Below, piece by piece: positions 57,540 through 64,000 of a stretch of DNA of 64,000 nucleotides. The translations under genes were made by a program, and so were the position numbers. Under the pieces are notes generated by a model. It was not told where the DNA came from. It was given only the letters and a program-made list of their open reading frames with translations, and ran no database searches. How positions within the stretch are numbered: the stretch's first letter is position 1; each line of letters opens with the position of its first letter. The stretch comes from an uncultured Spirochaetales bacterium. GTDB taxonomy: Bacteria; Spirochaetota; Spirochaetia; Sphaerochaetales; Sphaerochaetaceae. The stretch lies in contig CASEGX010000106.1 in assembly GCA_949287505.1 (NCBI GenBank), positions 1 through 64,000 on the forward strand, written 5' to 3'.

Positions 57540-58292
57540 ATGAAGAAAAGAATCAGAGTAACAATAGCAATTATTTTCATTGCGCCGCTTTTTCTTGTGC
57601 TTTCGCTTCTTGCAATGCTCCTGGGGCATCTACTTCTTCTGCTGCATCTTGAGAGAGCCAGTGAGAAGACCGTTCATTTCCTTCTCGATATACTCATTGC
57701 CTGGATATTCCTCTGTCTTGGTGTAAGACTGCATGTATCCGGAAAAGAGAACATCCAAGCATGGGGAACCAGGGTCTGCTATATCGCGAATCACCAGTCC
57801 ATGATGGACATACCGGTTCTGTATGGTGCTGGAATGTGGTGTGGCCTTGTCGCGAAGAAGGAGCTTTTCCGCATTCCTCTGCTTCATGGTCTTCTGAGTA
57901 TCCTTCGATGTGTTGCGATTGACCGTTCATCATTGCGTGCAAGCCTGAAATCCATAATGAAAGGTGTGGAACAGATTGAATCCGGTTATCCTATGGGAAT
58001 ATTCCCGGAAGGTACAAGAAGCAAGACCGGGGAGATTGCTGAGATGAAGGCAGGTGCGTTCAAGATGGCAACACGGCCAAAGGCTCTTGTGGTTCCTGTT
58101 GCCCTCAAGAATACAAGGTGCACGCTGGAGGCTGTGGACAGTTTCCGCATCGTCCATGTCTACGTTAAGATACTGAAACCTATCGATACATCAGCTCTTT
58201 CAGAAGAGGAGATGAAGACTCTTCACTCGGATGTTGAGAATGCGATAAGGGAGGCATATGCAGCGCTTCCCGGCCCATATGCTAAGTGCTGA
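57540..58292 (+). CDS. plsC: 1-acyl-sn-glycerol-3-phosphate acyltransferase (PlsC family)
   Basis: Membrane-associated acyltransferase of 250 residues that makes phosphatidic acid. One or two N-terminal TM segments (8-30 and 40-60) precede the catalytic NHQSMMD (His-x4-Asp) motif near residue 83 and the glycerol-phosphate-binding FPEGTRSKTG motif; a VPVALKNT segment follows. The ATG lies 3 bp after the ABC exporter stop. Its last 35 bp overlap the start of the ECF ATPase gene. Confidence 0.92.
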   Translation: MKKRIRVTIAIIFIAPLFLVLSLLAMLLGHLLLLLHLERASEKTVHFLLDILIAWIFLCLGVRLHVSGKENIQAWGTRVCYIANHQSMMDIPVLYGAGMWCGLVAKKELFRIPLLHGLLSILRCVAIDRSSLRASLKSIMKGVEQIESGYPMGIFPEGTRSKTGEIAEMKAGAFKMATRPKALVVPVALKNTRCTLEAVDSFRIVHVYVKILKPIDTSALSEEEMKTLHSDVENAIREAYAALPGPYAKC

Positions 58293-59604
58293 TATCTCGT
58301 TCTCATATCCGGACGGTACTGAAGTATTCTCGCATTTCAGATTCACGGTACCAGATGGAGGTTGCATTAAGATAATAGCTCCTCCAGGGTCTGGGAAGAC
58401 AACGCTTGCAAAGATTCTCACAGGATCTGTTCCCGTTTATAGCGGAGGAAAGTTATCCGGTACATTCAAGCTTGGGAATTCTGATATCTTCCAGAAGTCC
58501 ATTCCTGACCGACTGGAGAATGTGGGCAGAGTAAGCCAGAACACTGATGAGATGATGCTTTTCTCATCAATCGAGGAGGAAGTTGCTTTTCCTCTTGCCA
58601 ACGCAGGGTTTTCAGATGATGAGATTGAAAGGCGTACCGGCAATGTTCTCTCCCTTTTTGATCTCGAGAGATTCCGAGGTGTTCCTGCTTCAGAGCTTTC
58701 AGGAGGCGAGAAGCGGCGTCTGATGCTCGCCGTTCTGTTTGCCGTTGATCCTGAAGTATATATCCTTGATGAGTCATTTGATGAGCTTTCTCCTGAATGG
58801 AGAAGAAAGCTTGTGCGTCTTGTTAATGAGTCCTCGCGCATTTTCATCATTCTGGGGTCTCATGAGCTTCATGATTACACCATGATCGAAGGTGAGACAA
58901 TCTCCATAGAAAATGGCGGTGCCGCTGTATACCAGAGGGAAAGAATACCAAGCTTCTCTTATGTTCCGAAGTTCTCTTTCGATACATTGGAGGTCTCATC
59001 TCTTTCTATCCGCAGAAAGCATCGGAGCATAGCAGATAGTGATAGCTTCAATCTGCTTGTTCCATCCTTTTCGATAAGGGGTGGAGAGTGTGTCGTGCTC
59101 ACTGGCGAGAATGGTACTGGTAAGAGTTCTTTTGCCAGAGTCCTTTCAGGACTTGTTGAAGAGGAGCATGGATCTGTTCTCTTCAACGGCAGGGAGATTG
59201 CTTTCAGGGAAAGAAAGAGGAGGGTTGCATATCTGATGCAAAATCCTTATGAGGAGCTTTTCCTTCCTACAGTCAATGATGAGGTGAGGAGCACCGGAGC
59301 CGGTGATGAGGATACGGAGAAAGTCCTGTCATTATTTCACCTTAAAGCAGAATGGTACTCTGCAGAGATTTCATATGGAAAGGCAAAACTGCTTCAGGCT
59401 GCTGTGTTCTTCCTTCTGAAACGGCCATTTGCTGTCTTTGATGAATTCGATAGCGCGCTCTCCTATGAGGAGAGTCTGGGAGCTGTGAAGGCTTATCTTG
59501 AGAATGGGGCAGGTGTCATTGTAATAACGCATGATACGGTTTTTGCCTCTCTCCTTCCTGGAAGACATCTGCACATAGAGGATGGTGTACTCCATGAATG
59601 TTGA
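58258..59604 (+). CDS. ECF transporter tandem ATPase (fused EcfA-EcfA')
   Basis: Two ABC ATPase domains in one 448-residue chain, replacing the separate EcfA1/EcfA2 of most energy-coupling-factor vitamin importers. Domain 1 has APPGSGKTT, signature LSGGEKRR and Walker B VYILDESFDEL. Domain 2 has GENGTGKSS, LMQNPYEELFLPTV (the Q-loop typical of ECF ATPases), a degenerate signature ISYGKAKLLQ in place of LSGGQ, and FAVFDEFDSAL. The ATG at 58258 follows GGGAGG although it lies within plsC. EcfT and an S component follow. Confidence 0.88.
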   Translation: MQRFPAHMLSADISFSYPDGTEVFSHFRFTVPDGGCIKIIAPPGSGKTTLAKILTGSVPVYSGGKLSGTFKLGNSDIFQKSIPDRLENVGRVSQNTDEMMLFSSIEEEVAFPLANAGFSDDEIERRTGNVLSLFDLERFRGVPASELSGGEKRRLMLAVLFAVDPEVYILDESFDELSPEWRRKLVRLVNESSRIFIILGSHELHDYTMIEGETISIENGGAAVYQRERIPSFSYVPKFSFDTLEVSSLSIRRKHRSIADSDSFNLLVPSFSIRGGECVVLTGENGTGKSSFARVLSGLVEEEHGSVLFNGREIAFRERKRRVAYLMQNPYEELFLPTVNDEVRSTGAGDEDTEKVLSLFHLKAEWYSAEISYGKAKLLQAAVFFLLKRPFAVFDEFDSALSYEESLGAVKAYLENGAGVIVITHDTVFASLLPGRHLHIEDGVLHEC

Positions 59605-60334
59605 CAGCTATATTTATGGGACAGGGTTCTATCACAGGTATGATATAAGGGCTAAGCTTCTGTTTACGCTCGTCTATTGCATCATGGTATTCTTCGTCCA
59701 CTCATGGTATGGCCTGTTGCTTTCTGCCTTGATACCTGCTGCCCTTTATCTATACTCACTTGGCGTTAAGGAGTTGCTCCGTTCAATAAAGAAGATACTT
59801 CCCGTTGTCGTGCTGCTTTTCATATTCCTTCCTCTTCAGGACAGGTCGGGTCACGCACTTCTTTCCCTTGGCAGCACTGTCCTAATCACCTCTGAAGGAC
59901 TTTACAGGGTATCAAGGCTTGCATCCAGGTTCATGTCGCTTTCAATGATTCTGATGCTTTTGATTGCCACAGAGCGGAGTGAGAACATCATAAAGGGGCT
60001 GAGGTACTATCATCTGCCATATACGGTATCTCTTCTTTTTTCTCTGATACTCCGTTTCATTCCCTATCTGGGATCTGTCTTTGAGGCTATAAGGGATTCC
60101 ATGTCACTCCGTCTTACTGAAGGAAAAAGAGGTATTCCCATAATGCCTTCCATCACGGCGTTTGCTGTTTCTGCAGTGAAGATGATTCCAGAAACAGCTG
60201 CAGCTCTTGAGGAGAGGGGATTCGGAAGGAAAGAACACAGAGATTATGCAAAACTGGAAAATAAACCCTTCTTATTCCCAGAACTCCTCTTAAGTGCTAT
60301 CCTCCCCGTCATATTATTCATCATTGTGAGGTAA
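59594..60334 (+). CDS. ecfT: ECF transporter transmembrane protein EcfT
   Basis: The scaffold membrane subunit coupling the ATPases to the substrate-binding S component, 246 residues with about five TM segments. It has the N-terminal DIRAKLLFTLVY segment, the LRFIPYLGSVFEAIRDSMSLR coupling helix and a C-terminal AAALEERGFGRK, matching the x-R-G coupling motif of EcfT. The ATG at 59594 overlaps the end of the ATPase gene by 11 bp; an ATG at 59582 is an alternative. The S component follows after 3 bp. Confidence 0.88.
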   Translation: MNVDSYIYGTGFYHRYDIRAKLLFTLVYCIMVFFVHSWYGLLLSALIPAALYLYSLGVKELLRSIKKILPVVVLLFIFLPLQDRSGHALLSLGSTVLITSEGLYRVSRLASRFMSLSMILMLLIATERSENIIKGLRYYHLPYTVSLLFSLILRFIPYLGSVFEAIRDSMSLRLTEGKRGIPIMPSITAFAVSAVKMIPETAAALEERGFGRKEHRDYAKLENKPFLFPELLLSAILPVILFIIVR

Positions 60335-60337
60335 AAA

Positions 60338-60856
60338 ATGTCTGAGAACAGAAGAGCTCTTCATCTGAGTCTTACTGCAGTATCAGCTGCGCTTGTTGCA
60401 GTCTTCACGATTGCTGTACGCATTCCAGTACCAGCTACAGCGGGGTATATATCGCTCTGTGATGCAGCCGTTGTCTTTGTGTCATATGCCTTCGGACCGA
60501 TTACAGGCTTTCTTGCAGGAGGTCTTGGTTCTGCTGCTGCAGATCTCCTTGGTGGCTATCCACAGTTTGCATTGATTTCCTTCTTCGTGCATGGTGCTGA
60601 GGCTCTTTTCGCAGGCCTTCTCGTACGTAAGAACAGCCAGAGCATTATGACGATGATCATCGGTGCGCTCATCTCCGTTGTCACTGTGTGTGGTGGCTAT
60701 CTTCTTCTTGAGGTCCTTTTCATCACCACATTCAGCTCGGCACTTGTGGAGGTGCCTATGAATGCATTGCAGAGCGGGGTGGGTGCCGTTATAGGTCTTC
60801 TCCTTTATTCAGCAGTGAACAAGGCTTACAGAAACCTCTCATCATTAAGGTGGTAG
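60338..60856 (+). CDS. ECF transporter S component (vitamin-type binding protein)
   Basis: Substrate-binding membrane subunit of 172 residues with about six TM segments. Family marks are the early A-L-x-x-x-x-T-x-x-x-R-I-P-V-P segment, GYISLCDAAVVFVSYAFGPITGFLAGGLGSAAADLLGG and the FFVHGAEALFAGLL helix. This pattern fits S components of the riboflavin/HMP/thiamine-precursor type, but the vitamin cannot be named from sequence. It completes a full ECF importer with the two genes before it. No riboswitch was seen, since the genes sit inside a longer operon. Confidence 0.85.
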   Translation: MSENRRALHLSLTAVSAALVAVFTIAVRIPVPATAGYISLCDAAVVFVSYAFGPITGFLAGGLGSAAADLLGGYPQFALISFFVHGAEALFAGLLVRKNSQSIMTMIIGALISVVTVCGGYLLLEVLFITTFSSALVEVPMNALQSGVGAVIGLLLYSAVNKAYRNLSSLRW

Positions 60857-60901
60857 TAACCATCATTCTTCTTTGATATATTTCCGGAAGGAGGAAGAGA
60901 C

Positions 60902-62449
60902 ATGGACAATCATGATATGATTATCGTTCTTGACTTCGGTGCTCAGTACAGTCAGCTTATAGCGCGGAGAGTCAGAGAGTGTGGTGTGTACAGCCAGATC
61001 TACCCATTTACAGTCAGTGCAGATGAGATACGACGGCTCGGACCGAAGGGAATCATATTCTCCGGTGGGCCTGCGAGTGTGAAAACGCCGGGTTCTCCTC
61101 GTCCTGATAAGGAAATCTTCTCATTGGGAATTCCTATTCTCGGAATCTGCTACGGACTCCAGGTGATGTCTGAGATGCTTGGAGGAAATGTCACATGTCC
61201 AGAGAAGAAGGAATATGGCCTGCAGAATATAGATATCACGGACAGAACAACAGAGCTTCTAAAGGATGTCTCTGACAAGAGTCAGGTGTGGATGAGCCAT
61301 GGCGACTCTGTGGACATTATACCGTCTGGCTTCAGGATAACTGCCACGACGCCGACATGTCCTGTCACTGCCATTGAGGACAGCAGCAGGAAGTTCTATG
61401 GTGTTCAGTTCCATCCAGAGGTTGTTCACTCTGTAGAGGGAGAAAAGATGATCCGTTCCTTTGTCCTGGACATCTGCAAGGCCAAAGCAGACTGGAATAT
61501 GGGATCATTTGTAAATGATGCGATAGAGTCAATCAGAAAGACAGTGGGGGACAAACGCGTTCTTTGCGGGCTTTCAGGAGGAGTCGACTCATCCGTCGCA
61601 GCTGTTCTCATTCACAAAGCCATTGGTGATCAGCTTGTATGTGTTTTTGTGAACAATGGCATGCTGAGAAAGAATGAGGCAGAATCCGTACTCGATCTTT
61701 TTGGCAAGCATTTCAATATGAATCTGCAGTACGCAGATGCTACCGAGGCATTCCTCTCCGCACTCAAAGGTGTCACAGAACCTGAAGCGAAAAGAAAGAT
61801 AATCGGTAGGGTATTTGTCGATACTTTCTATGCTGAGGCAAGAAAGTGCGGTGATATATCATTCCTTGCTCAAGGTACTTTATACCCTGATGTCATTGAG
61901 TCCCGTTCTCCTTCCGGAGGTCCTTCATCTACAATAAAGTCTCATCATAATGTAGGCGGACTCCCAGAGGATCTCAAATGGCAGCTTCTTGAACCTCTGA
62001 GAGACCTCTTCAAGGATGAGGTTAGAGCTCTTGGAAAAGAGCTTGGTCTTCCCGATGAACTTGTATACCGTCATCCATTCCCCGGACCGGGGCTTGGCGT
62101 GAGATGTATCGGAGAAGTTACAAAGGAACGCCTTGATACACTCAGAGATGTTGATGCGATTTTCATTGAGGAAATAAGAAAAGCCGGACTTTATGACAAG
62201 ATATGGCAGGCACTTGCAGATCTTCTGCCTGTGAAGAGTGTCGGAGTCCAGGGCGATGAGAGAACATATAGGGAAGTATGCACTCTTCGTGCAGTGACAA
62301 GTGAAGATGCGATGACTGCAGACTGGTACAGAATGCCATATGACGTCCTGCAGAAAGCAGCTCTGAGGATCTGCAATGAGGTTCCCGGCGTTAATCGTGT
62401 TCTCTATGATATCTCATCAAAACCACCTGCAACTATTGAATGGGAGTGA
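60902..62449 (+). CDS. guaA: GMP synthase (glutamine-hydrolysing)
   Basis: Converts XMP to GMP with glutamine. In 515 residues it has an N-terminal class I glutaminase (QYSQLIARRVRE, nucleophile in GICYGLQ at about residue 83, HGDSVD, FHPE) and a C-terminal synthetase with the PP-loop SGGVDSSVAAVL (about 224-235), ESRSPSGGPSSTIKSHHNVGGLP and the terminal KPPATIEWE. AAGGAGG precedes the ATG at 60902. It is probably the last gene of the operon and ends at the strong hairpin at 62469. Confidence 0.97.
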   Translation: MDNHDMIIVLDFGAQYSQLIARRVRECGVYSQIYPFTVSADEIRRLGPKGIIFSGGPASVKTPGSPRPDKEIFSLGIPILGICYGLQVMSEMLGGNVTCPEKKEYGLQNIDITDRTTELLKDVSDKSQVWMSHGDSVDIIPSGFRITATTPTCPVTAIEDSSRKFYGVQFHPEVVHSVEGEKMIRSFVLDICKAKADWNMGSFVNDAIESIRKTVGDKRVLCGLSGGVDSSVAAVLIHKAIGDQLVCVFVNNGMLRKNEAESVLDLFGKHFNMNLQYADATEAFLSALKGVTEPEAKRKIIGRVFVDTFYAEARKCGDISFLAQGTLYPDVIESRSPSGGPSSTIKSHHNVGGLPEDLKWQLLEPLRDLFKDEVRALGKELGLPDELVYRHPFPGPGLGVRCIGEVTKERLDTLRDVDAIFIEEIRKAGLYDKIWQALADLLPVKSVGVQGDERTYREVCTLRAVTSEDAMTADWYRMPYDVLQKAALRICNEVPGVNRVLYDISSKPPATIEWE

Positions 62450-62468
62450 TTCATAATTTCTCATAATT

Positions 62469-62518
62469 AGCAAATCGTTGTGAAACAATAACTTGTTTTG
62501 CAACGATTTGCTTTTGTG
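62469..62518 (+). terminator. terminator of guaA
   Basis: A perfect 12-bp stem (AGCAAATCGTTG with CAACGATTTGCT) with further AAACAA/TTGTTT pairing inside is followed by TTTTGTG. It also marks where the base composition shifts to AT-rich. Confidence 0.85.
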
Positions 62519-62716
62519 TCAATTATCGCTATTATCCAAGATTGTTCGTGCCAAATTCTTGCCAGTTGAAAATCTTTAAATCTGGTATATTTATTATCTT
62601 GTATTATCATGAACAAATGACTATTTGTTTTCTTAAAAGAAAATATAAAAACCATATGTCAACAAAGAATTATTTTGTTTAGTTTTGTGCATAGAGATGG
62701 TAATGAATTTCGTCAT
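62519..62716. other. AT-rich gap between guaA and the SIR2-like gene
   Basis: About 200 bp of AT-rich DNA downstream of both flanking convergent genes. No gene, tRNA, direct repeat or clear second terminator was recognised. Confidence 0.4.
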
Positions 62717-63802
62717 TTAGTTCATTATTCCCTTTAAATTTCTCCCGAACCTATTTACTAGGGCTGCTTTAGACGTAATTGGATTCTGTTTGTAGCAATC
62801 TCTAAATACATCTTCTCCTTCTATTTGTTCCATTTTCTTTATTATTGAAAATAAATCATCTTTCTCCTGAATTGTTATTCGTTTTTCATTTTCATCAACA
62901 ACTGATGATGGTGTGCAGAGCATTGTGTTTTCAAACAGGCAATCGCATGATCGTCTTGGGTTGTTGGCTATTTCTGATTGGTAGAAACTCTCTACGAAAG
63001 AGACACGTGTGGGTTTATATATGAATCCCTTATATGCCTCTTTAAGAAGACTTTCCTCTGCTATATTGATAATCTCAAACTGTTTAAATTTTTTACTTGC
63101 TGAATTATTAAAAGCTTCATTCATCATTGCTAATGCTGCTGTATCTGATTTTGGCGCTGAGTATCCCCAAAATGTAATCATCAAGGAATCATTGATTATA
63201 TTTTTCAAAGTTTCCCAAGAATTCTTGATATATGGGTTTTGTTCATAATTCTTTTCTTTTACTGGGTAAAGTAATGGTACTGGAGTAAATTGCTGCTTGC
63301 AGTTTTGACATATATCCCATATATATCCAACAATATGACATTTTCCACAGTAGCCCATAGCAACATTTCCATGAAGAAATAATATTGTGGGTAAATCCGA
63401 TGTGATATATGACATATAGAAATATGATTGAGCAAGAAATGGATCCCAGTTAAAAGTCGCGATATAATCCCGGCTTGTTAGGGATAGCATCAATTTGTCG
63501 TATAAGTTTATTTGTTGGCCACAATGAAGAGATGCCATATACTCTCGAATATCCAAATCTAGCCGTTCCAATAAGTTCTGATGTTTTGGCTCTTTTGATA
63601 ATACTGAGTATAAGTCCTCCAAATTTGGATACTCAGCAACCAAGTCTTTTAGCTCGGGAAAATTGTCCAAGATTCCCGTTTTTTCTAGAAATCCATTCAT
63701 TGCAGGGATTAGCCGTCCGCGATAATCTCCAGATGGGAATGAAGCACATGTTGCGCCTGCACCAATTATTACAAGATGCGATGTATTGTACCTATTTATC
63801 AT
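62717..63802 (-). CDS. SIR2-like domain protein (possible defence NADase)
   Basis: A 361-residue protein with a divergent SIR2 fold. The NAD-binding GAGA loop is IIGAGATCASFPSG (residues 12-25), the Asn/Asp motif is ATFNWDP (Asn118), and the candidate catalytic histidine is in FLHGNV (His144). A zinc ribbon follows: Cys152, Cys155, Cys165, Cys168. TFWGYSAPKSD (about residue 212) fits the late NAD-site G-x-S/D region. The C-terminal 120 residues are unrecognised. SIR2-like proteins with extra domains often act as NAD-depleting anti-phage effectors. GAGGGG precedes the ATG. Its visibly lower GC than the neighbours suggests transfer. Confidence 0.75.
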   Translation of the reverse strand: MINRYNTSHLVIIGAGATCASFPSGDYRGRLIPAMNGFLEKTGILDNFPELKDLVAEYPNLEDLYSVLSKEPKHQNLLERLDLDIREYMASLHCGQQINLYDKLMLSLTSRDYIATFNWDPFLAQSYFYMSYITSDLPTILFLHGNVAMGYCGKCHIVGYIWDICQNCKQQFTPVPLLYPVKEKNYEQNPYIKNSWETLKNIINDSLMITFWGYSAPKSDTAALAMMNEAFNNSASKKFKQFEIINIAEESLLKEAYKGFIYKPTRVSFVESFYQSEIANNPRRSCDCLFENTMLCTPSSVVDENEKRITIQEKDDLFSIIKKMEQIEGEDVFRDCYKQNPITSKAALVNRFGRNLKGIMN

Positions 63803-63845
63803 ATCCCCTCGTGCTTAAACTTTCTGTTTCTATATTAATTGTATT

Positions 63846-64000
63846 TTACAATCTCTTGTTATGGATAGCATTTATTCCGGCAAAAGGATGATTTTTTCTT
63901 TTCTTCTCAGAGCTTTCGGCGATTAGCACGCAAATGCTATACCTGTATCGAATATTGCTTTGCGAGATGGTGGTTATACATGGCATTGTAAATTTCTGGT
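63846..64000 (-). CDS. partial open frame at the right window edge
   Basis: A minus-strand frame enters from the right edge and stays open for about 51 codons, ending with a TAA at 63848-63846, 43 bp upstream of the SIR2-like start. It ends in a Lys/Arg-rich stretch (ESSEKKRKNHPFAG). It could be the tail of a gene co-transcribed with the SIR2-like gene or a chance frame in AT-rich DNA. No family was recognised. Confidence 0.2.
   Translation of the reverse strand, partial: QKFTMPCITTISQSNIRYRYSICVLIAESSEKKRKNHPFAGINAIHNKRL

Noticed and set aside
63475-63891. 138-codon plus-strand frame opposite the SIR2-like gene
   Set aside because: Antisense shadow without start signals; the minus strand has clear SIR2 motifs and a ribosome-binding site.
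1-64000. CRISPR arrays, rRNA operons, prophage or integron structures
   Set aside because: No regularly spaced repeats, rRNA sequence, phage structural genes or integrase genes were seen on either strand.

Overview
The window looks like a chromosomal segment of a spirochaete, most likely a host-associated Sphaerochaeta/Treponema relative. The evidence is indirect: secreted proteins start with short signal peptides followed by a Gly/Ser/Glu-rich stretch without a lipobox cysteine (TAXI binding protein, alkaline phosphatase), as is common in Sphaerochaeta-type genomes; the gene content is anaerobe-like (Nfn-type ferredoxin:NADP reductase, hexuronate degradation, TRAP-TAXI uptake); and the dephospho-CoA kinase has a GK-D Walker A. 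No 16S rRNA gene is present, so the genus is open. Most of the window is dense core genome in short operons. Only about the last 1.5 kb is clearly different (AT-rich, accessory).

Layout. 1-1.8 kb: L13/S9 ribosomal proteins behind a leader hairpin, then recX. 1.8-10.1 kb (minus): adenine deaminase, a TolC/MFP/RND efflux operon, and glucosamine-6-phosphate deaminase. 10.2-13.6 kb: a hexuronate operon (mannonate dehydratase, GntR regulator, fructuronate-reductase-type dehydrogenase) with a candidate operator over its -10. 13.7-17.8 kb: YitT membrane protein, an orphan tryptophan synthase beta with a strong operator-like palindrome, AlkD-like and LUD proteins, and a HAD phosphatase. 17.9-20.8 kb: TRAP-TAXI transporter. 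21 kb: initiator tRNA followed by a structured, terminator-ended RNA. 21.3-26.5 kb: YkgJ-type protein, YbaK deacylase, two Hsp20 genes behind a sigma-54-type promoter, NfnAB and an EIIA-like protein. 26.5-30.7 kb: 5-formyl-THF cyclo-ligase and class I ribonucleotide reductase behind a 17/19 Fur box. 31-36 kb: SSS symporter, alkaline phosphatase, YibE/F protein, tRNA-Phe. 36-42.3 kb: small membrane protein, MBL hydrolase, polA, coaE and an anchored repeat protein. 42.3-46.4 kb: EpmB, EF-P and EpmA (EF-P lysylation) around an MFS transporter. 46.4-54.2 kb: mnmE-mnmG-rsmG-ftsK-aminotransferase. 54.2-62.4 kb: DEAD-box helicase, ABC exporter, PlsC, an ECF vitamin-type transporter and guaA. 62.5-64 kb: AT-rich accessory DNA with a SIR2-like gene.

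The most notable non-coding signal is a recurring start architecture. At least seven genes that head transcripts (LUD, ykgJ, ybaK, a small membrane protein, epmB, epmA, mnmE) have no Shine-Dalgarno sequence and carry a -10 hexamer ending 6-7 nt before the start codon, which predicts leaderless mRNAs. The epmA/mnmE pair does this divergently with two interleaved promoters in 48 bp. Other notable signals are the sigma-54 promoter of hsp20 with a distal palindromic enhancer-like site, the Fur box over the nrdAB promoter, and the trpB operator. No CRISPR array, rRNA operon or intact insertion sequence was seen. All calls were made by reading the sequence without database searches.
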